DNA from: Deltaproteobacteria bacterium HGW-Deltaproteobacteria-12 | GTDB taxonomy: Bacteria; Desulfobacterota; Syntrophia; Syntrophales; Smithellaceae | DNA: 64,000 nt | Reading direction: 5' to 3' | NCBI GenBank assembly: GCA_002840565.1 | Contig: PHBK01000020.1 | Coordinates: forward strand, 1 to 64,000 | Part shown: piece after piece, positions 9,028 to 17,622 of the stretch | Layout: each line of letters opens with the position of its first letter | Numbering within the stretch: the stretch's first letter is position 1 | Notes under the pieces: model-generated | The model's input: only the letters and a program-made list of their open reading frames with translations | Database searches by the model: none | What the model was told of the DNA's origin: nothing | Made by a program: the position numbers and the translations under genes

Positions 9028-9645
9028 CTACGCGGGGGGGGTGCCGCACGTTTCGTTTACCTGCATAAGTTGGTGATCTCTGCCGGTGTAAAGGACGTCT
9101 CGCGGGACGGCGTTTAATCCAGATGATAAATCGCTGTGACGCATCGGTAAGGCCTCATCGACTTGCCGCATGCTCGCGGAGCTGCTGCGCAACATGCCTT
9201 GAATGGCGACGCCCCATTTATATGGAATAAACATCAGAAAGGTATCACAGTCTATTTTAAGGCCGTCCTTGGACAAGCCGGTGTAATTAATCTGCTTTGT
9301 CGTAAAGGCGCCGCGGCAGCCTTCCCGGTATTGTTCCTGCACGAAAGGGCGGCTCTCCGGAGCGATCAGGGTCATGGGATCAAAGCTGGCACTGCAGACC
9401 TCTTCCGGCGATACGCCAAACAGTTCGGCAAATCTGTCATTGGCGAATTCAAACTTTCCGTCGAAAACGACATAAATGGCCTCGAGCAAATCTGCCTTTT
9501 GCGGGAAGTAGCGCTCCGGTTTCTCTCCAAAATTCCCCGGGGCCAGCCGGGAATTAATTTTCTGCTTCTCCAGTATGCAAACCCGCATGCGCAAGGCTTC
9601 CAGCTCAGCGAAAAGTTCTTTCTTCGTTTTGTCTGTTGATTTCAT
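9028..9645 (-). CDS. PAS-domain protein, probably a truncated sensor
   Basis: The first 30 residues are a charged coiled-coil leader (KTKKELFAELEALRMRV). A PAS domain follows at about residues 50-155 (AIYVVFDGKFEFANDRF, FGVSPEEV). Such proteins normally continue into a kinase, GGDEF or further PAS domains. Here the chain ends about 45 residues after the PAS core in a low-complexity tail, so output is missing. A Shine-Dalgarno stretch (AAAGGAGGAAAAATG on the minus strand) supports the start. The gene is either a stand-alone sensor subunit or a 3'-truncated remnant. Confidence 0.75.
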   Translation of the reverse strand: MKSTDKTKKELFAELEALRMRVCILEKQKINSRLAPGNFGEKPERYFPQKADLLEAIYVVFDGKFEFANDRFAELFGVSPEEVCSASFDPMTLIAPESRPFVQEQYREGCRGAFTTKQINYTGLSKDGLKIDCDTFLMFIPYKWGVAIQGMLRSSSASMRQVDEALPMRHSDLSSGLNAVPRDVLYTGRDHQLMQVNETCGTPPA

Positions 9646-9678
9646 TTTTCCTCCTTTTTCTTTTTCTGGATTCCACTG

Positions 9679-9924
9679 CTAGATGGTCATCTTGCTATTT
9701 ACTCTTTTCACCCCATTGACGTCACTGGCGAATTTGGCGGCGAGATCCCTTTCCGCTGCATTGTTGGCCTTGCCATTCAATGTAAACACACCAAGCTTCT
9801 TAGTGATCTTGGTTTTGAGAGCACTGGTCGAGCGGTGATAGAGCAAAGTCATTTTGACCTGGCCGGATCGGGAAATAATCTCCCAATCCGGGCTTTTTGG
9901 TTCATGATTTGTTTGTGTCAACAA
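9679..9924 (-). CDS. BON-domain protein fragment
   Basis: Residues 24-81 match a BON domain (VKMTLLYHRSTSAL, a GVFTLNG strand, conserved Gly-Val...Val-Asn). BON domains bind phospholipid at membranes; OsmY-type proteins carry a signal peptide and two copies. Here there is one copy with an unrelated 20-residue leader and no signal peptide. The gene therefore looks 5'-truncated. It lies 33 bases downstream of the PAS gene start on the same strand and ends before it. Confidence 0.65.
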   Translation of the reverse strand: MLTQTNHEPKSPDWEIISRSGQVKMTLLYHRSTSALKTKITKKLGVFTLNGKANNAAERDLAAKFASDVNGVKRVNSKMTI

Positions 9925-10213
9925 AGTGCCCGTCCGAAACTGGGTGGCAGGGGATGATTGACACTCCGTTCCAAAATGCAGTAGATCAATATCAGATGTT
10001 TGTTACGGCACTATGATTTATCTGTTAAGGTTTGATTAAATGATTGCTGTTTCTCTGCGGATTAACAATCGAAAGCTTGTATATCGGAGGCTACATCATT
10101 TTCATTGGCTTCAGGAAGCTGTTAATAAGGCTTTCGCTGAAAAAATCATGTATAAAAATATGCACATTAAAAACATCAATTGATTCTCAGTCCGTTCAAA
10201 ATTTTCTTTCCAC

Positions 10214-10957
10214 TTATTCCGTCTTAGCATTGTTTCTATTTTCTTCTGGAGGCAGATCCTTGGTAATGGACCTAGCGTTATAGATGCCAAAACCCACACT
10301 GGCAATAACAAGAAAAATCATAATGAAGGATAATATTTGATAGGCTTCCAGCTCTGTTTTTACTGTCGATTGCATTTCCTTCAGTCTTTTTTCACTTATG
10401 TTTTTAATAATAAGCACCATAGTGTCTATATCATCCGTCATTTGCCGATCAATGCCTCGTATGCTTTTATCGACCAACACAGCACTTTTGATATCAGTCT
10501 GTTTATATTTTTTAAGAGCTTCTCGATAATGATGCCCTAATTTTTCATGAACTTTTATTACACCAGCAATCTGGGGAACAGACATCCCTGAACTTGATGC
10601 TATTTGGGACAGCGATTTCAGGTATTCATTTACTTTTTGATCTTCTTCATTAAAGGCTCTTAAATGTTTATCAAACAGGTCTTTATCATTACCGCGCAGG
10701 AGAATATTTTTCCATTCCTGAACCTGCTTTTTGAAATGGACTTGGGAAAGACGCGCTGTATCAATGGCATTGGCCATCGTTCGACCCTCAAGAATACTTT
10801 TGTGAAATTGCTGATTTGATGCCAGGATAACAACAAAACTGTATAATCCGATGGCAATGTTCAACACCGTAAGTATCCCTATGGAAACAATGACTTGCCT
10901 ATGAAGGGATATGTTTTGGAAAATGGTATTTGGCTCACGCATAAAAAATAGCCTCAT
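10214..10957 (-). CDS. Two-helix membrane sensor protein, chemoreceptor-like but without output domain
   Basis: The 247 residues comprise a short cytoplasmic N-terminus and a first membrane helix (about 22-46). A mostly helical periplasmic region of about 150 residues follows, like four-helix-bundle ligand domains of methyl-accepting chemotaxis proteins. A second membrane helix (about 207-227) comes next. Directly after it, Ala-Arg-Ser-Ile-Thr-Lys begins as a HAMP domain would, but the protein stops 15 residues later. HAMP and signalling regions are absent, so this is probably a truncated receptor. It lies with two other truncated minus-strand genes. Confidence 0.7.
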   Translation of the reverse strand: MRLFFMREPNTIFQNISLHRQVIVSIGILTVLNIAIGLYSFVVILASNQQFHKSILEGRTMANAIDTARLSQVHFKKQVQEWKNILLRGNDKDLFDKHLRAFNEEDQKVNEYLKSLSQIASSSGMSVPQIAGVIKVHEKLGHHYREALKKYKQTDIKSAVLVDKSIRGIDRQMTDDIDTMVLIIKNISEKRLKEMQSTVKTELEAYQILSFIMIFLVIASVGFGIYNARSITKDLPPEENRNNAKTE

Positions 10958-11365
10958 TTATATGAATGAATTTATCAGATTATAAAGCCTTTATCTACAC
11001 TATGTAATTTTTACCACATATTAAGTTAGAATTCAGTAATTTTTGATTGTTTCCGAGTGAATTGTTTTATGACTTGGAAAATAGTAAAAACAACGAGGAA
11101 GAAAGTTCTACAGTAGATCTTCAGACCTAATGTCAATGAAAATTACTTCTATAAAAAATTATGAGCTTTAATTTTAGCTCCAGTTTTATATTTTCATAAA
11201 GAATATATTTACACCGCAGTATAGCCGGAGCGAATTTAATTATCCATATTCATTTCTGTCTTCAATATCGAGGTACAATTAATGTAGATATTTAATTACA
11301 AATTTATTGCCTGAAGAATCAAGCTATGCTATTTTACAAAGGAAATTATCTTTCAGGAGCTATCA
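10958..11365. other. AT-rich gene-free stretch
   Basis: About 400 AT-rich bases between divergent genes. No frame with a ribosome site, RNA gene or clear repeat was seen. It presumably holds the promoter for the 11366 gene, but no -35/-10 pair of good spacing stands out. Confidence 0.6.
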
Positions 11366-12133
11366 ATGAACATTCGAGTTCTGGGTTGTCATGGCTCGCA
11401 GCTTCCCAATTTCAATACGACAAGCTTCCTTATCGGGCAGAATGTGCTGGTTGATGCCGGCACTATTACTGCTGTTCTGAGTTTAAAAGAGCAACTGATG
11501 ATAGATTACATTTTTATTACCCACGCTCATTTGGATCATGTCCGTGATATTGCCTTTCTGGCTGATAACATCTGTCATCAGCACCGGAAAAAACCGCTGG
11601 TAATTGTCAGTACAAAGGGCATTATTGATGCAATTCACCGGCATTTATTTAACAATGTTATCTGGCCTGATTTTTCTAAAATACCAAACCCCCGGGCGCC
11701 GGTGATAAAATTTCAGATTATCAAGCCGGGCAGGAGGCAAAAAATAGGCGATTTACAGGTAAGGGCTATTGATCTTCATCATGTCGTGGAAACTATCGGT
11801 TATGTCCTGGAAGAGAAGGAAAACGCGGTAATTTTTCTGGGAGATACAGGACCGACCGAAGAAGCATGGAAAATAGCCGGGAAAACCGAACGGCTAAAAG
11901 CAATATTTGTGGAGACATCTCTGCCCGATGGGCTGAAGGATATCGCCGATATCTCCGGTCATCTAACGCCGCTCACACTCGCGGAGGAGCTAAAAAAATT
12001 AACAGAAGTAAATCCGAGAATTTACCTCTATCACATGAAGCCAAATTACCGTGAGACGATCCGTAAAGAAGTTGTGGCGATAAAAGACAGGAAAATCCAC
12101 ATAATCGAAGACGGTCAGATTATCCGCATTTAA
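11366..12133 (+). CDS. Metallo-beta-lactamase-fold hydrolase, class II cyclic-nucleotide phosphodiesterase-like
   Basis: A 255-residue protein with the metallo-beta-lactamase HxHxDH motif at residues 53-58 (THAHLDH), a later metal ligand Asp in FLGDTGP, and a His in LYHMKPNY. The GCHGSQLPNFNTTSFLI start and overall layout resemble the PDE1/CpdP class of 3',5'-cyclic-AMP phosphodiesterases, which act in the cytoplasm. AGGAG at 11355-11359 supports the start. It lies 13 bases before folC and may be co-transcribed with it and lptD. Confidence 0.8.
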   Translation: MNIRVLGCHGSQLPNFNTTSFLIGQNVLVDAGTITAVLSLKEQLMIDYIFITHAHLDHVRDIAFLADNICHQHRKKPLVIVSTKGIIDAIHRHLFNNVIWPDFSKIPNPRAPVIKFQIIKPGRRQKIGDLQVRAIDLHHVVETIGYVLEEKENAVIFLGDTGPTEEAWKIAGKTERLKAIFVETSLPDGLKDIADISGHLTPLTLAEELKKLTEVNPRIYLYHMKPNYRETIRKEVVAIKDRKIHIIEDGQIIRI

Positions 12134-12146
12134 TCCCTTTGAAATA

Positions 12147-13436
12147 ATGAAGAAATTAGATCCCGCTGCCTATATTGCCAGCTTAAACATTGACTCCATG
12201 CGCCTGGGCCTCACGGCAATCAAGAATCTTTTGCTTAGCCTGGGCAATCCCCAGAACTCCTATAAGTCAATCGTAGTTGCCGGGACCAACGGAAAAGGGT
12301 CTACTGCGGCCATGATAGCTTCCGTCCTGCAATGCGCCGGCTACAAAACCGGTCTTTACACGTCGCCGCATCTGGTCAATGTGCGGGAGAGAATTGCCGT
12401 CAACAAAAAAGAAATATCCGCAAATGATTTCAGCCGGGTTATCTCCACTGTAAAAAATACGATCAACGCGCCGGCAACTTATTTTGAAGTATTAACGGCG
12501 GCGGCCTTCGTTTATTTTCAGCGCCGGGAAATCGATATAGCTGTGCTGGAAGTAGGCCTGGGCGGCAGGCTGGATGCAACCAATGTTTGCCGCCCGCTGG
12601 TTTCAGTGATCACAAATATCGGTTTCGACCACAAGGCTTATTTGGGCAACTCCTTAACAGCCATTGCCGGGGAAAAAGCAGGTATCATCAAGCAGCGCGG
12701 TGTTTGTGTTACCGCCGTGAAACAGAAAAAAGTAATCGAGGTGCTGGAGAAGATCTGCCTGCGCAATAAGGCCAGCCTCTACCGGTTAGGCAAAGATATC
12801 AGGATTCAGCAGCGCAAAGAGGGGTTGGTGACTTATACCGGACTTTACAACACCTTCGATAACTTAATTATTCCTCTGCTCGGCTCGCACCAACTGGAGA
12901 ATGCGGCGATGGCTTTAGCGGCACTGGAAATAGCAGGGTTAAAAGGATTTCCGGTGGATGCGGCGGCAATTGCAGACGGACTGAGAAATACTAAATGGCC
13001 GGCGCGGTTGGAAATTATTTCTCGTCAGCCTCTTTTCGTTGTGGATGGAGCGCACAATCCCGCGGGCATCAGTGTTTTATACCGGTCGCTGAAAAAAGAT
13101 TTCAGTTATGGCCGGCTAATTCTCATCTTCAGCGCTCTGGCCGATAAGGATTATCGTAAGATGATCAAAAAAATAGCACCACTGGCCGATCGGATAATTT
13201 TAACACAACTGCAAACCGGGCGGGCCGTAAAGGTGGCAGATATGGGCAATTATTTAAAAAAGATAGGCTATAAGGCCATAATTACAAAAAATGTGAGAAT
13301 GTCGATTGCGCGTGCGCTGGAACTGGCCCGGGCAGGGGATATGATTTGTGCGGCAGGATCGCTGTATTTGATAGGAGAACTAAAACAAGCTTTCCCTGAG
13401 CTGGTATCTTATGATAAGAAGCTTCAAATTGAATAA
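12147..13436 (+). CDS. folC: Folylpolyglutamate synthase / dihydrofolate synthase
   Basis: FolC joins glutamate to dihydropteroate and to folates in an ATP-dependent ligase reaction. The 429 residues show the Mur-ligase-like P-loop GTNGKGST at 46-53, the TSPHL motif, the Asp-Ala-Thr-Asn region (LGGRLDATN) and the C-terminal DGAHNP motif. Length is normal for the family. The upstream gene ends 13 bases before, and the lptD start lies inside the 3' end. Confidence 0.96.
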   Translation: MKKLDPAAYIASLNIDSMRLGLTAIKNLLLSLGNPQNSYKSIVVAGTNGKGSTAAMIASVLQCAGYKTGLYTSPHLVNVRERIAVNKKEISANDFSRVISTVKNTINAPATYFEVLTAAAFVYFQRREIDIAVLEVGLGGRLDATNVCRPLVSVITNIGFDHKAYLGNSLTAIAGEKAGIIKQRGVCVTAVKQKKVIEVLEKICLRNKASLYRLGKDIRIQQRKEGLVTYTGLYNTFDNLIIPLLGSHQLENAAMALAALEIAGLKGFPVDAAAIADGLRNTKWPARLEIISRQPLFVVDGAHNPAGISVLYRSLKKDFSYGRLILIFSALADKDYRKMIKKIAPLADRIILTQLQTGRAVKVADMGNYLKKIGYKAIITKNVRMSIARALELARAGDMICAAGSLYLIGELKQAFPELVSYDKKLQIE

Positions 13437-15681
13437 AAAAGGGCACATGTCAGTGGCTAGGCAGCTAAAAAACAACTTAATAATTAAAATTCTGTCTTTA
13501 GTGATAGTCTGTATTTTATGCCCTCCGGCAATGGCAGCTGCGGCCACAGCCAGTGACAGGCCTGTCAATATTGATGCCGACACTCTGGATTATGATAATG
13601 CCAGCGATGTTTATCATGCTCAGGGATCAGTCATTATAACCTACGAAGGAGGCGTTTTAACCGCCGATGATGTAGAGTTTGACAAACGCAACAATATCGT
13701 AACCGCCCAGGGCAATGCTTTGCTTAAAATGGGCAACGATACCTTGGCCGGAGATAAGATCGTTTTTAATGTCGAGAATAAAACAGGCGTTGCCTATAAA
13801 GGCCGGGCGTTTTACGCGAGGAATCATTTTTACATCCGGGGCGATGAAATCGAAAAAACCGGGGAACTGACCTACAAAATAATACAACCGGTAGCAACAA
13901 CTTGTGACGGTGAAGATCCTGATTGGGAAATTGCCGGCAGTGAAATGAAACTGACCATTGAGGGCTACGGTTTAATGAAGAATGCCCGGGTGATTGCCAA
14001 CAAAGTTCCGGTCTTGTATTCACCATACCTGCCTTTTCCGGCCAAGACCAAACGCCAATCCGGATTTCTTTTTCCCTATCTTTCTTACTCCAAAGATAAG
14101 GACGGCGTTGATATAGAAGTCCCTTATTTCTGGGTTATTTCGCCGCAGATGGATGCGACGCTTTATTCGCGTTATATCGAAAAAAGAGGATTGAAAGAAG
14201 GAGTGGAATTCCGCTATTATGCCGGAGAAAAATCTTACGGTACCTTCTACGGCGATTATCTGCACGACAAAACGTATCCTGTGGATACATCTACAAATAT
14301 AAGTAACGCTACAAGCAATCGCTGGTCATATTATCTGAATCATCAGACAAACTTCGATTCCCAGTCCTACTTGAGGACGGACTTGCGCAGAGTATCGGAT
14401 AACTGGTATTTTCACGATTTCTCGGCCAAAAATTATTACCGTGATAACTATTCGACAACAGAGCAGGATCCGTTTAAAAAAGTTCCTTTTCTGGGCGATG
14501 AATCCTTGGCCGCTTTAGAATCGACCGTTCGGTTTTACAAAGGGTGGTCCAATTACAATTTAACGGCATTGATGAGTTCAACGGATAATCTTGCTCTTAC
14601 CAATAATGACAGCACTCTGCAGAAATATCCGGAAATAACCTTTACAGGAATTAAACAGCCGCTATTTAAATCGCCTCTCTATTATGAGTTCACGGCGGTT
14701 TATGATTATTACTATCGCGGTGCCGGGCAAAAAGGACATTTTGTTGAACTTAACCCCACTTTTTCTCTGCCCTTCAATATTTCCCGCTATGCCAAAGTAA
14801 TCCCGCAAATTGCCTTCAGAGAGACATTCTGGAGCCGGGATGATGAACAGGCCCAGGGCGACAGTAAAAGCGGCACCCGCAGCATTTATAACTTCTCCCT
14901 TGCCTTGAGCAGCCAGGTGTCCCGTGTTTTTGATGTCAATGTTCAGTCGTGGGAGAAAATCCGGCATGAAATCAAGCCGGAGATAACCTATGCCTACACT
15001 CCATATTTTGCGCAAAGCAATCTTCCTGATTATGCGCCCATCATCGCGCCCATAATTACGCCTGTTGCGTCGGCCACAACAAACGCCGTAATGGAACAAA
15101 ATGCCGTTGCCTGGGGGCTGACGAACACATTTACCGCTAAAAAGAAAGAGGCCAAAGGCACATATAGTTATCTGGAATTCCTGCGCATAAAACTTTTTCA
15201 GACTTATGATATCAATGAGGCGAAAAGAAACATTGAAGGCACCGCCGAAAGACGTTCTTTGTCCGATATGGGAATGGAAGTCGATTTCCGGCCTCATCAA
15301 TATTTATCGTTTGCGGCACGGAATCAATACAGCATCTATAACGGCTGGACGGTGATGAATTATGACATGAATATCAGCGATTGGCGCGGCGATAATATTT
15401 CGGTCGGTTACCGTTATACTTTAAATTCGATTGAAGAAATCAATGTTAATCTGAAAGCCGTTATTACGGATAAGATTAACGGCACAGTGATTCTGCGGCG
15501 GGATCAGTTCAATTCGAGAAATGTTGAAAATACAGTTGGTTTGACTTACCATAAGCAATGCTGGGCGGTGGGGCTGGAGGTCACCCGGTCTGATACGGTG
15601 GGATTGGATTCCACGGTAGTTACCGATACGAGATTTATATTGAAACTATCACTGGCCGGTTTAGGCAAATTCGGATTATAA
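13411..15681 (+). CDS. lptD: LPS-assembly protein LptD
   Basis: LptD is the outer-membrane barrel that, with LptE, inserts lipopolysaccharide into the outer leaflet. A signal peptide ends near residue 45 (CPPAMAAAA). Residues about 50-160 are repeats of the OstA/LptA jellyroll, including VNIDADTLDYD. The barrel domain follows, with the conserved KRQSGFLFP element near 215 and a C-terminus rich in aromatic strands. Length, 756 residues, is typical. The start overlaps folC by 26 bases; a second ATG at 13447 is possible. The lipopolysaccharide machinery marks a diderm cell. Confidence 0.93.
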   Translation: MIRSFKLNKKGHMSVARQLKNNLIIKILSLVIVCILCPPAMAAAATASDRPVNIDADTLDYDNASDVYHAQGSVIITYEGGVLTADDVEFDKRNNIVTAQGNALLKMGNDTLAGDKIVFNVENKTGVAYKGRAFYARNHFYIRGDEIEKTGELTYKIIQPVATTCDGEDPDWEIAGSEMKLTIEGYGLMKNARVIANKVPVLYSPYLPFPAKTKRQSGFLFPYLSYSKDKDGVDIEVPYFWVISPQMDATLYSRYIEKRGLKEGVEFRYYAGEKSYGTFYGDYLHDKTYPVDTSTNISNATSNRWSYYLNHQTNFDSQSYLRTDLRRVSDNWYFHDFSAKNYYRDNYSTTEQDPFKKVPFLGDESLAALESTVRFYKGWSNYNLTALMSSTDNLALTNNDSTLQKYPEITFTGIKQPLFKSPLYYEFTAVYDYYYRGAGQKGHFVELNPTFSLPFNISRYAKVIPQIAFRETFWSRDDEQAQGDSKSGTRSIYNFSLALSSQVSRVFDVNVQSWEKIRHEIKPEITYAYTPYFAQSNLPDYAPIIAPIITPVASATTNAVMEQNAVAWGLTNTFTAKKKEAKGTYSYLEFLRIKLFQTYDINEAKRNIEGTAERRSLSDMGMEVDFRPHQYLSFAARNQYSIYNGWTVMNYDMNISDWRGDNISVGYRYTLNSIEEINVNLKAVITDKINGTVILRRDQFNSRNVENTVGLTYHKQCWAVGLEVTRSDTVGLDSTVVTDTRFILKLSLAGLGKFGL

Positions 15682-15706
15682 TGCAGCATCAGGATAATTT
15701 GAATCT

Positions 15707-16948
15707 ATGGTAACTGTTAAGCGTATCTCAATATTTTTGATTTTAGCATTGATATGCTGTCAGGCATCTTTCTGTATAGCGGCGAATCTTTATACGGATG
15801 AAACCCGCTCTTTTATGCAGGCGCTGAGGAATGATAATGTCGAAGCGGCGCTGGAATACGCCGATTCTTTCGTCTTGCGGACTCTGACTTCCGGTAAAAC
15901 AAAACAAAATAAATATCTGGCCCTGCTGGAGCGCGGAAAGATCGCCCTTGCCGCCGGGCGTTACGATCAATGCATTGCCGACCTGCAGGAAGCCGAAAAA
16001 CGATTTCTCACGATTGAAGGGACGATTTCTTTGACGGAAGGATTCGGCTCGATTCTAACGGATGATACGGCACAGGAATATGAAGCGGAAATGCACGAGA
16101 AAATAATGATCAGCCCCTATCTGGTTTTGGCTTATCTAGGCAAGGGCGATTTCGCGGGAGCTATAGTTGAACGCAACAGGACAATAAACAAAATCAACCA
16201 GTATATCGAAGTAAAAGAAGAGCGCAGTTATCTGGAGAATCCCTTTGCCCGGCTGCTTGCCGCCATTCTGTATGAAATGGAGAACAAACCGGACGACGCG
16301 AGAATCGAATACCGCAAAATGAAATGGGACGCCGAATCGGCGAGACTGGAGCAGAAGCGGCAGTCAACTGATCTGGCGATCCTGATTGATACCGGACTGG
16401 CGCCGCATAAATATCAGGTGAAATGGGGACCGCTGCCGGTAGTATCGAAAGATACCACCATCCAGTTAGGTTTTGCCTACGCTTCTTATGCGCCGACGGT
16501 TTCCGCAGTATCGCAAGTTGCCGTAAGCCTGGACGGAAATCCTGCGGGAGCTGCAGGGCTTCTCTACGATCTGGAAAATACGGTTCTTGCTCAGTATGAA
16601 AAAGATAAAGCGGCAATAATCACCAAAATGGTTTCCCGCATGACGGCCAAGGCGGCAACTCAAGTCTCCGCCCATGCAGCCGCCGACCGGGTAGCCAAAG
16701 ATAATCCCCTGGCCGGATTTTTATTAAAATCGCTCGTGAATATCGGCAGCGCGGTCTGGATTGCAGTCGAGCAGGCTGATTTGCGCAGCTGGTCGACACT
16801 GCCCGGAAAGATTAATTATTTGCGGATCAACGGTCTTGATCCCGGCGAGCATAGGATTAAGATCGATTATGGCAGCGGCGTGCAGGAAAAAACAGTTAAA
16901 CTGGAAAAGGATAAAATAGGGATTGCCTATTTTTCGTTTGCTAAGTAG
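15707..16948 (+). CDS. COG3014-family periplasmic protein with TPR-like helices
   Basis: The N-terminus is a signal peptide cut near CIAA (about residue 26). It is followed by helical repeats resembling TPRs (residues 40-220) and then a predicted beta-rich part with a small Ala-rich helical insert. Proteins of this type are often encoded beside LpoB-like lipoproteins, as here, where the next gene starts 21 bases later. Function is not known; a role in envelope or cell-wall assembly is inferred from that pairing. Confidence 0.7.
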   Translation: MVTVKRISIFLILALICCQASFCIAANLYTDETRSFMQALRNDNVEAALEYADSFVLRTLTSGKTKQNKYLALLERGKIALAAGRYDQCIADLQEAEKRFLTIEGTISLTEGFGSILTDDTAQEYEAEMHEKIMISPYLVLAYLGKGDFAGAIVERNRTINKINQYIEVKEERSYLENPFARLLAAILYEMENKPDDARIEYRKMKWDAESARLEQKRQSTDLAILIDTGLAPHKYQVKWGPLPVVSKDTTIQLGFAYASYAPTVSAVSQVAVSLDGNPAGAAGLLYDLENTVLAQYEKDKAAIITKMVSRMTAKAATQVSAHAAADRVAKDNPLAGFLLKSLVNIGSAVWIAVEQADLRSWSTLPGKINYLRINGLDPGEHRIKIDYGSGVQEKTVKLEKDKIGIAYFSFAK

Positions 16949-16969
16949 AATTAACCTGCGGAGGGAACA

Positions 16970-17566
16970 ATGAAAACAGGATTCAGCTTATTTATATTAA
17001 TTATTCTCATCAGCTTTGCTGCCGGTTGTGCGCCTACAATCAAATATGAGATAAAAGATGAAGAAACGGTAACCGGCTCAGACTGGTCGGCCAAAGACTT
17101 AAAAGATGTCAGTGATTACATGGCTGGTTCTGTCAGGCAGGCTGCTTTTATCTCCAGCCCGCAATACGCCAGTGAAAGGCCGCGTTGGATGTTGGCCCGC
17201 GATATGAAGAATGAGACGGACGAACACGTCAATACAAGGACCATTATGGAGAAAATCCGCACCAGACTGATCAACGGAGGTATCGCCAGTTTCATTGACG
17301 ATCAGGCCGTCGAAGACATCTTGAATCAGATGAAATTGCAGCAGTCGGGATTGTTTGACAATAAAACTGTCGCCCAGGTAGGGAAATTAGTCGGCGCCAA
17401 GCTGATCCTTCGAGGCACCATTTCCAGCATCCGCAAAAAAACAGAAAGAAAAGATATTATTTACTATAACATCACATTGCAGCTGGTTAGCATCCAGACC
17501 GGGGAAATCATCTGGACGGATGAGAAGGAAATTCAGCGTCTGACCAGCAAATCTATGTTCCGCTGA
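16970..17566 (+). CDS. LpoB-type lipoprotein, penicillin-binding-protein activator family
   Basis: A lipobox (SFAAGC, Cys20) follows a hydrophobic signal, so the protein is lipidated and membrane-anchored. The mature part matches the LpoB/COG3417 fold, with RPRWMLARDMKNET, a central QMKLQQSGLFD stretch, and G-A-K-L-I-L-R-G-T near 140. In E. coli LpoB activates the peptidoglycan synthase PBP1b from the outer membrane. GGAGGGAA at 16961-16968 is the ribosome site. It is operonic with the preceding COG3014 gene. Confidence 0.85.
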   Translation: MKTGFSLFILIILISFAAGCAPTIKYEIKDEETVTGSDWSAKDLKDVSDYMAGSVRQAAFISSPQYASERPRWMLARDMKNETDEHVNTRTIMEKIRTRLINGGIASFIDDQAVEDILNQMKLQQSGLFDNKTVAQVGKLVGAKLILRGTISSIRKKTERKDIIYYNITLQLVSIQTGEIIWTDEKEIQRLTSKSMFR

Positions 17567-17622
17567 GATCAACGGAATCAGGATGACCGGGGAGCTCGTG
17601 CAATAAGGCCTGAGGGACATGC

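Noticed and set aside
9960..10050. Second Pho-type box near the BON gene
   Set aside because: A similar ACTATGATTTAT string occurs, but no 11-bp repeat array accompanies it.
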